64,000 bases of DNA from positions 1 to 64,000 of the forward strand of contig SFDX01000014.1 in assembly GCA_004557455.1 (NCBI GenBank). Direction: 5' to 3'. The stretch is from Akkermansia muciniphila (lineage in GTDB: Bacteria; Verrucomicrobiota; Verrucomicrobiia; Verrucomicrobiales; Akkermansiaceae). Made by a program: the position numbers and the translations under genes. The notes below the pieces were generated by a model. It had not been told where the DNA came from, ran no database searches, and saw only the letters and a program-made list of their open reading frames with translations. The number at the start of each line of letters is the position of its first letter. The stretch's first letter is position 1. Shown here one piece after another: positions 51,961 to 60,453 of this stretch.

Positions 51961-53205
51961 TTACCCGCGATACTTAGCGCGTTGATGCTGCCAGATGCCG
52001 AAGGCCAGGCCCGCCACGTTGGGAATCCACAGCACGATGTAGGGCAGAATGCCCGGCACCTTGCGCGACAAGTCGCAGAAGACCAGCGCCAGGAAGTACA
52101 CCGCAGCCACGAGAATGCCGATGGCGAAACCGGTCGAGGTGTCTCGCCGCCGCGCAGTGATGGCCAGCGGCACGCCGATGATGGAGAACACCAGGCAGGC
52201 GCAGGCAAAGGAGGCTCGCTTGGTGTACTCTGTCTCCAGGGCAAGCTGCTTGCTCTCGGTCAGGTTATCTTCCACCAGCTCGGTATCGTGCTTGGCCGCC
52301 GCCCACAACTGAGCCGCGCAGGGGAAGGCCGGGGCGGCATCGGCTGCCCGTGCATAGTCGTTGATGGCTTCCATGTCTACTCGTGCGGTGATGCTCTTGC
52401 GCTGCAAGGCGTCGGTCATCTCCGCATTCGTCATGTAGGAGGTCTTGATGCGCCACTCATCGCGGTCGATGGGGATGTGCACGCGCATGGGCAATTCCTC
52501 GATGAAGGGCATATCCGTTTGGCCGCCGCTGTTGTGTTCCAGAACGCAATGCCGCAGCGTCAGTGACAACTGGCGCGTCTTTTCATCGAACTCACCGATA
52601 TCGGCCTTCTGCGCGTGAATGGAACTGAACTTGGCCCCCGTGCCCAGCGGGTTGGCATCTTCATCATTGCTGATGGGGTAGATGTGCACCCCCTGCAGGG
52701 TGTCGCCGCTGCGGCCTTCGATGTAGATCTTCACCTTGTCCATTTTCACGGCGTCCTGCGAGGCCTTAAGGAGGTTGCGCGGGTTCTCCATGGCGGCTTG
52801 AACGACCAGGTCGGACATCGCTTGACGTCCTTTCGGGGCAATCTCCGTGTTGATGTGGTAGCACAGCGCGGAAAAGACGAGTCCCAGCCCGATGGCGGGC
52901 AGGCTCAGGCGCCACAGGCTCAGCCCCGCCATGCGCATGGAGGTCAACTCGTTATCGGCCGCCAGCCGACCGTACACCAACAGCACGGCGGTCAGAAATC
53001 CCCACGGTACGGAGAAGGAGAGAGAGAAGGGGATCACCTGCAAGATGAAGTCCACCACGATGCTCGGGGAGGCTCCGCTCTCTACCAGCAGGGCGTGGAG
53101 CTCCTTGAAAAGTTGGCCCAGCAGCATCAGCGTCGTCAGGGCCAGTACCCCCATGCAGGTGACGGCTAAAAGCTGCCGCAGGATGTATCGATCCAGTGTC
53201 TTCAT
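51961..53205 (-). CDS. LptF/LptG-family LPS export permease
   Basis: A 414-residue YjgP/YjgQ-type permease, part of the LptB2FG ABC exporter that draws LPS from the inner membrane. Three helices near the N terminus (LLAVTCMGVLALTTLMLLGQLF, then IPFSLSFSVPWGFLTAVLLVYGRL, with NELTSMRMAGLSLWR), a beta-jellyroll periplasmic region (about 115-300), and three helices at the C terminus (CACLVFSIIGVPLAI, GFAIGILVAAVYFLALVF, YIVLWIPNVAGLAFGI) fit the family. Whether it is F or G cannot be decided, and only one permease gene is here. Promoter TTGGCA-N17-TACAAT is 12 bases before the ATG. Confidence 0.88.
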   Translation of the reverse strand: MKTLDRYILRQLLAVTCMGVLALTTLMLLGQLFKELHALLVESGASPSIVVDFILQVIPFSLSFSVPWGFLTAVLLVYGRLAADNELTSMRMAGLSLWRLSLPAIGLGLVFSALCYHINTEIAPKGRQAMSDLVVQAAMENPRNLLKASQDAVKMDKVKIYIEGRSGDTLQGVHIYPISNDEDANPLGTGAKFSSIHAQKADIGEFDEKTRQLSLTLRHCVLEHNSGGQTDMPFIEELPMRVHIPIDRDEWRIKTSYMTNAEMTDALQRKSITARVDMEAINDYARAADAAPAFPCAAQLWAAAKHDTELVEDNLTESKQLALETEYTKRASFACACLVFSIIGVPLAITARRRDTSTGFAIGILVAAVYFLALVFCDLSRKVPGILPYIVLWIPNVAGLAFGIWQHQRAKYRG

Positions 53206-53217
53206 GTTCCGCCCTCC

Positions 53218-53246
53218 ATTGTAGCAGATTTTCCGCCGCTTGCCAA
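53218..53246 (-). promoter_or_regulatory. promoter of LPS permease gene
   Basis: TTGGCA (53246-53241) followed by AGCGG, 17-base spacer ending TGC, TACAAT (53223-53218), 12 bases to the ATG with GGAGG between. Confidence 0.6.
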
Positions 53247-53266
53247 CAGTATTTTTCGGAAAACAC

Positions 53267-53295
53267 TTGCCGTTTCGGAAGAAAATGTGTATACT
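53267..53295 (+). promoter_or_regulatory. promoter of small hypothetical gene, leaderless type
   Basis: TTGCCG (53267-53272), 17-base spacer, TATACT (53290-53295), six bases to ATG 53302. Confidence 0.6.
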
Positions 53296-53301
53296 CCCCG
53301 C

Positions 53302-53610
53302 ATGAGCGAGAATCCTCCCCAGCCCTCTCCCACTCCTTTCGTCGTCTCCCGAGAGCCTCTTTCTGCCGCCATCATCGAGCTGAACTCCATGTCCCCCTGT
53401 GAGGGTATCATCATGTCCCGCGACGGTCTCGTCAAGGTCGGTGATTCCTCCGACCCCGATTTCCTCTGCATGCTTATTCCCGCTCCCATCCTTGCCCGTG
53501 CCCTCACCGCTGCCGGGCTCTCCTCATACACCGGTAAGGAACTCCGCCAGTGGGCCGACTCCTACCCCCTCGAGCCCCTCCAAGCCATCGTCGACTCCGC
53601 CTGTTCCTGA
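53302..53610 (+). CDS. hypothetical small protein
   Basis: A 102-residue soluble protein of unknown family: PPQPSPTPFVVSREPL at the start, then ELNSMSPCEGIIMSRDGLVKVG, MLIPAPILARALTAAGL and a C-terminal helical part. No signal peptide. The reading frame has a good codon pattern for this genome, and a leaderless-type promoter ends six bases before ATG 53302, which supports it as a real gene and rules out the in-frame ATG at 53287. Confidence 0.6.
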   Translation: MSENPPQPSPTPFVVSREPLSAAIIELNSMSPCEGIIMSRDGLVKVGDSSDPDFLCMLIPAPILARALTAAGLSSYTGKELRQWADSYPLEPLQAIVDSACS

Positions 53611-53633
53611 ACTCCGCCTCCTCTTCTCGCATG

Positions 53634-53660
53634 CCCGAGTGTCCTCAACGGGGGCTCGGG
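53634..53660. terminator. possible terminator between convergent genes
   Basis: CCCGAG (53634-53639) pairs with CTCGGG (53655-53660), followed by GTTT and a loose pyrimidine stretch. Weak. Confidence 0.3.
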
Positions 53661-53860
53661 GTTTAGCTTCGCTCCTTTTGTCGGCGCGTCCTCTGTGTTG
53701 CTAACCTCCGGATGCCGTCTCTGATGAGCAGAGCTGCAAAGGGTGCTCGGATTGTACAGGCAGTCTCTCATACCCCCTTCCTATAACTTTATTTCAATGA
53801 AACTCGTCCATTAATCCGGGATTGCGGCCCGGAGTCCATTGGCGCTTGGGGACAGGGGGA

Positions 53861-55240
53861 TTACAGCCCCATTTTACCGGGGTTGAGGAGGCCTTGGGGG
53901 TCGAGGGCTTGTTTGAGGGCGCGGTGGACGGAGAGGGCGACGGGGCCGATGGCGGTGGGGAACCAAGGGGCCTTGGCCAAACCTATGCCGTGCTCACCCG
54001 TGATGCTGCCGCCGTGGGCGAGGACCCAGTCGAAGAGGCGGTGGACGAGGGCGTCGGCGGGGGGGCGGATGTCCTGCCCCTGCGCGTCCTTGGGAACCAT
54101 GATATTCGTGTGGATATTCCCATCTCCGGAGTGCCCGAAGCAGGCCACGGGAATCCCCGTCTCGCGCTCCAGAGAGGCGCAGAACTCTACCAAATCTACC
54201 AGTCGGGAACGGGGAATAACGATATCCTCATTCAGCTTGGTGAGCCCGGTGGCTTTCAAGCTGTACGAGAACTCCCGCCGGAGCTGCCAGATTTGCTCCA
54301 CCTCGTCCTCGGTGGTAGCGGAGACGACATCCACGCCCCCCGCGGCACGCAGTAGCTCGGCAATTTCCTCTTGCTCCCGAGCCACGGCGTCCGCGCGCCC
54401 GTCCACCTCGATGATGATGTGCCCCTCCGCCGCCGCGGGCAGGGCATCCGCGCCCAGATAGGCCCGCGCGGCCCGCAGAGTGAAAGCATCGGTTATCTCG
54501 ATAGCGCAGGGCAGGTGACCCGCCTGCAAGACATCCTGCACCGCCTGCGCGGCGTAGGCAAAGCGCGGAAAACACGCCCTCAGGGCAGCCCGAGCCTGCG
54601 GGGCCGGAATGAGACGCAGTGTGGCAGCGGTGATGATACCGAGCATCCCCTCACTGCCGCAGAAAAGACCTACCAAATCAAAGCCCTGCTTATTCTTATG
54701 CGTACGCCCGCCGCAGGAGAGCACCCGCCCATCCGCCAGCACCACCTCCAAGCCCAGCACATAGGAACGCGTAACACCGTATTTAAGGCATCGCGGCCCG
54801 CCCGCATTCGTCGCGATATTCCCGCCGATGCTGCTCTCCTTGCGCGAGGCGGGGTCCGGCGGGTAGAACCAGCCCACCGCTGCCGCCGCCGCCTGCAAAT
54901 CCGCCGTCAGCACCCCCGGTTGCACCACTGCGACGCCGTCCGCCGGGTTCACCTCGAGAATGCGATTCATGCTCATCGTACTGATAACCAAGCCGCCCCG
55001 ACTCGGTACGCAGCCCCCCACATAACCCACTCCGGCACCGCGCGGTGTAACAGGCACCCCATAGCGGGAAGCCAAGCGCATGGCCGCAGCCACCTCCTCC
55101 GTACAGCGCGCCTTCAATACCGCCTGCGGCAGGGCGGCGGCGTGCCACTTATCCCCACTGTGCGCCGCCAGCGTTTCCGCATCCGTAAAGGTGCTCTCCG
55201 GCAGCAGCCGTCGCAGTTCATCTATCCAATCTGTCTGCAT
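53861..55240 (-). CDS. FAD-linked oxidase, glycolate/D-lactate dehydrogenase type (GlcD-like)
   Basis: A 459-residue flavoenzyme of the vanillyl-alcohol oxidase superfamily. The FAD_binding_4 part has TPRGAGVGYVGGCVPSRGGLVIS, VQPGVLTADLQAAA, PPDPASRKESSIGGNIATNAGG and KYGVTRSYVLGLEVVLADG; the C-terminal part has CFGHSGDGNIHTNIMV and GSITGEHGIGLAKAPW, with conserved His residues. It oxidises 2-hydroxy acids such as D-lactate or glycolate; the substrate is not fixed by sequence. It is the last gene of an operon with a NitT/TauT-type ABC importer (12-base gap), so it may act on the imported compound. Confidence 0.88.
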   Translation of the reverse strand: MQTDWIDELRRLLPESTFTDAETLAAHSGDKWHAAALPQAVLKARCTEEVAAAMRLASRYGVPVTPRGAGVGYVGGCVPSRGGLVISTMSMNRILEVNPADGVAVVQPGVLTADLQAAAAAVGWFYPPDPASRKESSIGGNIATNAGGPRCLKYGVTRSYVLGLEVVLADGRVLSCGGRTHKNKQGFDLVGLFCGSEGMLGIITAATLRLIPAPQARAALRACFPRFAYAAQAVQDVLQAGHLPCAIEITDAFTLRAARAYLGADALPAAAEGHIIIEVDGRADAVAREQEEIAELLRAAGGVDVVSATTEDEVEQIWQLRREFSYSLKATGLTKLNEDIVIPRSRLVDLVEFCASLERETGIPVACFGHSGDGNIHTNIMVPKDAQGQDIRPPADALVHRLFDWVLAHGGSITGEHGIGLAKAPWFPTAIGPVALSVHRALKQALDPQGLLNPGKMGL

Positions 55241-55252
55241 ATGCCTCCTTGA

Positions 55253-56044
55253 TCAGTCCTTACCGGTACCCCACTTGCGGTGCAGCCAAGCCTCCACCGG
55301 CGAGAAGAGAATTTTATCCGCCAAGAGACCGATGAGAATGATAATCAGCATGATACCGATCACCTGGTACATGCGCTGCAACTCACGCCCGTAGTGCAGG
55401 TACTGCCCGATACCGAAACCCGACACCACGGATACATAAATTTCCGCCGCCATCAGCGAGCGCCAGGCGAAGGCCCAGCCCTGCTTCATGCCGCTCACCA
55501 CAAAGGGAGCCGATGCCGGCAGCGTGACAAACGTGAGCGTGTACAGACGGGAGGCCCCCATGGTACGCGCCGCGCGCGCGTAGATGGGCGGGACGCTCTT
55601 CATGCCGTTTTCGGTAGAGAGCAGCACACTCCAGAGCGTGCCCATGATAACAACGAACAGCAGAGCCGCCTCCGTCTGCCCGAACCAGATGCAGGCCAGC
55701 GGCACCCAGCATACACTCGGCAGAGCTTGTAAGCCCATGGCCAGCATGCCCAGCGTGTCATTCAGTACCTTGAACCGTGCCGCCAGCATACCCAGCGGCA
55801 CCCCGATGAGCAGGCCTATGCAATAGCCGATGAGCAGGCGGCGGAGCGTCACCAGCATCGCCAGCGGAATCTTACCGTTGACACTGTTATCCCAAAGATA
55901 ATGGAGCACCGTGCTCGGCGGCGGCAGCACATAGGGCGACCACAGGGCATCCTGCAGGACCAGGCAGCTCAGGTCTCCCGTCAGGGCGGCCCATACGCCC
56001 AGCAGAAGGAGGAAGAAGATCAGCGTTGTCAGAAATGTTCTCAT
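55253..56044 (-). CDS. ABC transporter permease, NitT/TauT type
   Basis: A 263-residue inner-membrane permease with six likely helices. The cytoplasmic EAA loop, YARAARTMGASRLYTLTFVTLP, contacts the ATPase and places it in the nitrate/taurine/sulfonate (SsuC/TauC-like) group, as do LIGVPLGMLAAR and LQALPSVCWVPLACIWFG. The stop is 12 bases from the GlcD-like gene, and the ATPase gene ends five bases before it, so all four genes form one transcript. Confidence 0.88.
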   Translation of the reverse strand: MRTFLTTLIFFLLLLGVWAALTGDLSCLVLQDALWSPYVLPPPSTVLHYLWDNSVNGKIPLAMLVTLRRLLIGYCIGLLIGVPLGMLAARFKVLNDTLGMLAMGLQALPSVCWVPLACIWFGQTEAALLFVVIMGTLWSVLLSTENGMKSVPPIYARAARTMGASRLYTLTFVTLPASAPFVVSGMKQGWAFAWRSLMAAEIYVSVVSGFGIGQYLHYGRELQRMYQVIGIMLIIILIGLLADKILFSPVEAWLHRKWGTGKD

Positions 56045-56049
56045 GAGTA

Positions 56050-56853
56050 TCAGGTATCTTGGGGTGAACTGTAATGCTTCAAAGCCGCGGTGATGAGCGT
56101 GGCCTGCTCGGCCAGCTCTGTATCATTTACATTGCGCGGATGCGGCAGGGCGATGTCGAAAATCTCGCGAAGGCGACCGGGATGCGGCGACAGCAGCACA
56201 ACCCGATTACCCAGGCAGACGGCCTCTCGCACGTTGTGGGTGACAAATACGATTGTCTTACGCCGTTTCTCCCAAATTTCCTGAATATCTCCATACAGCC
56301 GCTCGCGCGTCATGGCATCCAGGGCAGAGAAGGGCTCATCCATCAGCAACACCTTGGGATTCGGCGCCAGTGAGCGTGCCAGGGCCACGCGCTGACGCAT
56401 GCCGCCGGAGAGCTCATGGATGTTACTGTGGGAGAATTTATCCATCTTCACCAGGAAGAGGTAATATTTAGCCACCTCCAGCCGCTCTTTATTCGTCAGA
56501 TTCGGCTTCTGCCGCAAGCCGAACATCACATTACCGATGACATCCAACCACGGGAAGAGCGCATGCTCCTGAAACATCACCATACGATCCCGCCCGGGAC
56601 CGGTAACGGGTGTACCGTCGATGAGGGCCATGCCGCTGTCCGGCTTCTCCAGCCCGGCGATGATATTAAGCAGGGTTGATTTACCGCAACCGCTGGGCCC
56701 CAGCAGGCACACGAATTCACCCTCGCTGATGGTCAGCGATACATCATCCAAGGCCTGAACGCGGCCTCGGCTTGTCTCGAAGCTCTTGCACACGTGTTCC
56801 ACGCTCAATTTGGCCGTGGGGAAGGCGTGTATCTCGTTATGTATTTTCTCCAT
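56050..56853 (-). CDS. ABC transporter ATP-binding protein, NitT/TauT type
   Basis: A 267-residue ATPase subunit: Walker A GPSGCGKST, Q loop in VMFQEHALFPWL, signature LSGGMRQR, Walker B VLLMDEPFSALD and H loop VFVTHNVREA. The HNVREAV context and length are usual for SsuB/TauB/NrtD-like proteins, which energise uptake of small anions such as taurine, alkanesulfonates, nitrate or thiamine precursors. The gene starts three bases after the solute-binding protein stop. Confidence 0.93.
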   Translation of the reverse strand: MEKIHNEIHAFPTAKLSVEHVCKSFETSRGRVQALDDVSLTISEGEFVCLLGPSGCGKSTLLNIIAGLEKPDSGMALIDGTPVTGPGRDRMVMFQEHALFPWLDVIGNVMFGLRQKPNLTNKERLEVAKYYLFLVKMDKFSHSNIHELSGGMRQRVALARSLAPNPKVLLMDEPFSALDAMTRERLYGDIQEIWEKRRKTIVFVTHNVREAVCLGNRVVLLSPHPGRLREIFDIALPHPRNVNDTELAEQATLITAALKHYSSPQDT

Positions 56854-56856
56854 AAA

Positions 56857-57840
56857 TCAGGGATTCTCTTTGTAAAGGATATCGGCAATAGGCGGCACGC
56901 GATCCAACAAATCTGCTGCCTGAGCATCGCGTACAAACTGCTCCAGTCCCGGCACATCCACCTGATCCGTCAGGGTCAGGCGCTGCCAAGCGGACTCCAC
57001 GATGGAGCGATCCAAGTTAGACTGCGTGAGGGCGTTGAGCTCCTCCAGTACTCGGTCCTTGGCCTCCGCGGGGTGCTCGATAATCCACTGCGTCAGCTCC
57101 CGGTGGGCCTTTTGCAGCGCCTTGGCCTCCGCGGGATGAGCCCGCAGCCAAGCCACGCGCCCCGCCAGCACGGTTGTCACTACGCCGGGCTCCTGCACGA
57201 AGACGCGCGCCCCCGCTTTTTCCTCCAGGCGAGAGACCCAGGGCTCTACGGTCCAGCAGGCATCCAGCTCGCCTTGTTTCATCAGTTGAAGCTGCATGGC
57301 ATTCGGGGTCGGCATCACGCGGCAATCCCCGCTGCCCTCCAGCGTGCAATGTAGGCCATTCTTTGCCAACCAAGCTCGGCATGAGACATCTTGGGTATTA
57401 CCTAACTGAGGGGTTGCCACCCGCTTGCCGCGGAAATCAGCCGGTGCCTTGGGCTCAAAGCCCGGCCGCACCATCAGGGCTGCCCCGCCGTTCACGGCCC
57501 CCGCCAGCAGCCGCACCTCGCGCCCGGCGGACACCGCATAGGCGTTGATGGCCGGGCTGGGGCCGACATAGGTCAGGTCCACCGTGCGCCCGAAAATGGC
57601 CTCCATGGCAGAGGGACCTGCGTTATACGTATACCACTCGAAGTGGAAACCCGGCAGGTAGCGCTCGAACCAGCCCTCCCCGTGGCGTGCCATGTTGCGC
57701 GCCACCAAGGCCTGCACGTGGGTGATATTAGGGAAACTCCCCATACGGATCACCTTGCTGTGCACATCCTCCCGGTTGCAACCTGCTAACAGCAGCGCAA
57801 CCGTGACAAGCATCACCATTCCGGCCAAAAACCTCTTCAT
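56857..57840 (-). CDS. ABC transporter solute-binding lipoprotein, SsuA/NMT1-like
   Basis: A 327-residue binding lipoprotein. MKRFLAGMVMLVTVALLLAGCNRE has a lipobox (LLAGC). The SsuA/THI5-like fold shows in IRMGSFPNITHVQALVARN, GRTVDLTYVGPSPAINAY, FRGKRVATPQLGNTQDVSCR, QLQLMKQGELDACWTVEPW and VTTVLAGRVAWLRAHP. AGREVRLLAGAVNGGAALMV resembles aliphatic sulfonate, taurine or nitrate binding proteins; the ligand is uncertain. An upstream ATG at 57849 lies within the -10, so ATG 57840 is chosen. It heads the ABC operon. Confidence 0.88.
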   Translation of the reverse strand: MKRFLAGMVMLVTVALLLAGCNREDVHSKVIRMGSFPNITHVQALVARNMARHGEGWFERYLPGFHFEWYTYNAGPSAMEAIFGRTVDLTYVGPSPAINAYAVSAGREVRLLAGAVNGGAALMVRPGFEPKAPADFRGKRVATPQLGNTQDVSCRAWLAKNGLHCTLEGSGDCRVMPTPNAMQLQLMKQGELDACWTVEPWVSRLEEKAGARVFVQEPGVVTTVLAGRVAWLRAHPAEAKALQKAHRELTQWIIEHPAEAKDRVLEELNALTQSNLDRSIVESAWQRLTLTDQVDVPGLEQFVRDAQAADLLDRVPPIADILYKENP

Positions 57841-57847
57841 CCCCCAC

Positions 57848-57876
57848 ATCCTACCACACAGTCTCTATACGGTCAA
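57848..57876 (-). promoter_or_regulatory. promoter of the NitT/TauT-type operon, leaderless type
   Basis: TTGACC (57876-57871), 17-base spacer ending TGTGG, TAGGAT (57853-57848), seven bases to ATG 57840. Confidence 0.6.
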
Positions 57877-57956
57877 GCAGCAAATGCAGCATGCCGCTTT
57901 TCTTTTGTGCGACACCTCGCGCGGGGCGGCTTCTCCGTCATTCCCGCAGATTGAAC

Positions 57957-57985
57957 TTGCACCGGGGTGGGGCAGGGTGTACAAT
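57957..57985 (+). promoter_or_regulatory. promoter of FKBP-like gene
   Basis: TTGCAC (57957-57962), 17-base spacer, TACAAT (57980-57985), nine bases to ATG 57995. Confidence 0.6.
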
Positions 57986-57994
57986 GAGGCAGCT

Positions 57995-58906
57995 ATGCAA
58001 AGAATCCTCACCATCATGATGGCCGGCGCGACGGTGCTCGTATGCCCGGCGCAGGAGAAGTCGCCGGAGGTGGCGCGCTGCTTGGAGAGCTACATCGGCA
58101 ACAGTTTGGCCCCGGTGCTGCACGAATGGCAGGAGAGAAGCCATCGGCAGGGCTTGGCTTTTTCGGCGGAGGAATTTGTACAGCAGATGCAGCAGACTCT
58201 CGAAACAGGCGAGGCACCGGCAGGGGCGCACCCGGCTGCGGTGGATTGCGCAAAAAAATATCTGCGTTTTGCCGAGGGGGATTTCAACCCCGCTGCGGCC
58301 ATGCAGTTGCTGCGGGCCAATCTGGCGCGTGCTGCGGCGGATGCCCCGGCCATGCGGCGCGAGTGCGAGCGCTGCGATGCTCTGCTCATGCAGCAGTACC
58401 GCTCCCTCTCGCTACGACGCGAGCAGGAGCGGGAGAAGGAGCTGTTGCGCCGGCAGGCCTCGGCCCCGGGGGTGAGCGTTTTCCCTAACGGGGTGCTGTT
58501 GCAAACGGAGTCCGGTAATACGCTTTTTTCACAAGCTAACCGAGTGACTGTGGAGCTGGGTGTTGCCTACTACACGCGCCGCACCCTCCCCCTGCGTTTC
58601 GAGGACCTGCCCCGGAGCATTCAGGAGGTCGCGGCACAGGTGCCGACAGGCTCGGCATGGTCTTTCTCCATCCCCGGGGAGGTGGAAGGCGCGGCGGCCG
58701 AGCGGGCCGGGGAAGGCAGCCGCCTGCTTGCTCTGCGTCTCGGTAATCAGATCAGCGTGCTCGGTGGGGAGGCTCGTTTGCCCTCTGCTTTCGCCGTTCA
58801 ACCCGTGCCGGAAGGCGCCCCGCTGCCTCTCATTCGACTGCGCGTGTGGCGCGAGGATCCCGAGCACCCTTACCGCGCTCCCGCCGATGACTTTATGCAC
58901 CTGTGA
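57995..58906 (+). CDS. exported protein with a degenerate FKBP-like domain
   Basis: A 303-residue exported protein: signal peptide MQRILTIMMAGATVLVCPAQE, then a helical region (about 25-165) rich in Ala and charged residues, then a beta-rich region. The part SVFPNGVLLQTESGN, VTVELGVAYYTRR, and IQEVAAQVPTGSAWSFSIPGEVE recalls FKBP-type isomerases of the Mip/FkpA kind, whose N-terminal half is helical and where LPSGLQY and MPxGSKW occur at these places. The active-site aromatics are not clearly kept, so it may be a chaperone only. The assignment is by eye and tentative. Its last 20 bases overlap the next gene. Confidence 0.5.
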   Translation: MQRILTIMMAGATVLVCPAQEKSPEVARCLESYIGNSLAPVLHEWQERSHRQGLAFSAEEFVQQMQQTLETGEAPAGAHPAAVDCAKKYLRFAEGDFNPAAAMQLLRANLARAAADAPAMRRECERCDALLMQQYRSLSLRREQEREKELLRRQASAPGVSVFPNGVLLQTESGNTLFSQANRVTVELGVAYYTRRTLPLRFEDLPRSIQEVAAQVPTGSAWSFSIPGEVEGAAAERAGEGSRLLALRLGNQISVLGGEARLPSAFAVQPVPEGAPLPLIRLRVWREDPEHPYRAPADDFMHL

Positions 58907-59843
58907 CAGGGAAGGCCCGCTTGCGCGCATAGGCCTCGCTCCCATGCAGGATGTGACGGACCTCGCGTTCATGCGGACTCTTCAACGCCTCGGTTCACTG
59001 CCGGATTTCTTTGTTACTCCGTACTTTCGCAGCACCCCGACCACCTGTGCCATGGGTGAGGAGAATCTGCGCTGCATTCGTGAGAATGAGACCGGTGTGC
59101 CCATCTTCGCCCAGTTGGCGGGCAGCGATCCCGACGCCTTGGCCCGCGATGCCGAGCGGCTTCTCTCTCTGCCCATCGCCGGCATTAACCTGAATGCCGG
59201 TTGTCCTTCCCCGCTGGTGAATCGCCACCACGCAGGGGCGGGTTTGTTGCGTGACCTGCCGCGCTTTTCCCGCTGCTTGGCAGCCCTGCGTCGGGTGGTG
59301 CCGCGGGGGATGTTCAGCGTCAAGTGCCGCCTCGGCTGGGATTCCCCGGGGGAGTTTCCCCGTCTGCTGGAGTTGCTGGCCGATGCCGCACCTGATGCGT
59401 TGATGGTGCATGCCCGCACGCGTCGCCAACTGTACGGTGGCTGTCCGAATGCGGATGCCGCCGCCCAAGCTGTCCGCATCCTTTCCTGTCCGGTTCTCGG
59501 TAACGGTGATATTACGACACCGCAGCAGGCCGCCGACTGGCTGCGCATCACCCCTGCCGGCATCCTCATCGGTCGCGGGGCCGTTCGCAATCCTTTCATC
59601 TTCCGCATGCTCCGCGGTGGCCCCGCACCCTCCCGCGTCGAGATGGCATCCTACTTCCTCTCGCTCTCCGAGGAAATTGCCCGCACCCTGCACACACGCC
59701 GTACCCCCGCCGGGCACTGCAACCGTCTCAAAAAATACCTCGCCTTCTGCTACCCGGACTTTACCCCGGAGCAGGAATACATCCTCCGCCGCGCCACCGA
59801 TATCGACACCATGCTTCGTATTCTCACCGCCCCCGCATCGTAG
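58887..59843 (+). CDS. tRNA-dihydrouridine synthase
   Basis: A 318-residue FMN enzyme that reduces uridines in tRNA D loops. Landmarks: IGLAPMQDVTDLAFM near the N terminus, FAQLAGSDPDALARDAERL, NLNAGCPSPLVNRHHAGAGLL with the catalytic Cys, FSVKCRLGWDSPGEF with the RNA-contacting Lys/Arg, MVHARTRRQLYGG, VLGNGDITTP and ILIGRGAVRNPF. It fits the Dus family, closest in pattern to the DusC-like subgroup, which is inference. The ATG at 58887 overlaps the previous gene by 20 bases; the frame is open further upstream but that part is antisense-like. Confidence 0.9.
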   Translation: MTLCTCDREGPLARIGLAPMQDVTDLAFMRTLQRLGSLPDFFVTPYFRSTPTTCAMGEENLRCIRENETGVPIFAQLAGSDPDALARDAERLLSLPIAGINLNAGCPSPLVNRHHAGAGLLRDLPRFSRCLAALRRVVPRGMFSVKCRLGWDSPGEFPRLLELLADAAPDALMVHARTRRQLYGGCPNADAAAQAVRILSCPVLGNGDITTPQQAADWLRITPAGILIGRGAVRNPFIFRMLRGGPAPSRVEMASYFLSLSEEIARTLHTRRTPAGHCNRLKKYLAFCYPDFTPEQEYILRRATDIDTMLRILTAPAS

Positions 59844-59892
59844 GGCGCCCTCTGCATTCCAAATGCTGTAGTCAAGTCTAATCTCTTTTTTC

Positions 59893-60354
59893 TTGAGGAA
59901 TCAAGCCTTTCTGTTCCTCCTCTTCGACATCGGATGTGTGGCTGTGTCGGGGAGTTTAGGGGCTGTTGCCGTAGCTGCTATTGCTGTCACGATGCTCATC
60001 ACACGCTACCACTTGGCCGTTGAGCCGAGTGTTGAGGAAGCGAGGGTACAGGTATTTCACAATTGTCTCGTGATTCTGCCCACCTGTTTCCTCTTTTTAC
60101 TCTGCCGAAAAACAATGGCCGGTATGCGTTCGGATGCCTTCCCGGGGCGGCTCTTCATCTATCTGGGTGGACTCTCCTTCTGCGTCATGCTGCTGGAGGA
60201 AAACGCCCGCGCCATCATGCGCGAGTGTTTTTTCCCGCACCTTGAGCTCACCGGCGCGCTGCGTTGCTTGGTCTATGTGGTCGGTGCGTACCTCATGGCC
60301 GCCGCTGCGGGAGCTATCCTTAAACTCATTCCGGGTGTGAAGAAGCTGGTTTGA
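59893..60354 (+). CDS. hypothetical small membrane protein
   Basis: A 153-residue protein with four likely membrane helices (FLFLLFDIGCVAVSGSLG, LVILPTCFLFLLC, RLFIYLGGLSFCVMLLE, VYVVGAYLMAAAAGAILKLI). No recognised family. The start is TTG at 59893; no ATG is available upstream and no ribosome site is clear, so the start is uncertain. It lies 49 bases after the dus stop and may share its transcript. Confidence 0.5.
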   Translation: MRNQAFLFLLFDIGCVAVSGSLGAVAVAAIAVTMLITRYHLAVEPSVEEARVQVFHNCLVILPTCFLFLLCRKTMAGMRSDAFPGRLFIYLGGLSFCVMLLEENARAIMRECFFPHLELTGALRCLVYVVGAYLMAAAAGAILKLIPGVKKLV

Positions 60355-60418
60355 TTAGTCTCCGTTTGCCGTAGGGTTGTTCGGAGAATACATCTTTTCA
60401 CTTTTTTCGTGATTTGTG

Positions 60419-60447
60419 TTGACATATGACCCACCCGGTGCTATACT
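60419..60447 (+). promoter_or_regulatory. promoter of candidate small RNA
   Basis: Consensus TTGACA (60419-60424), 17-base spacer ending TGC, TATACT (60442-60447), the best promoter in the window. Confidence 0.75.
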
Positions 60448-60453
60448 CTCCTC

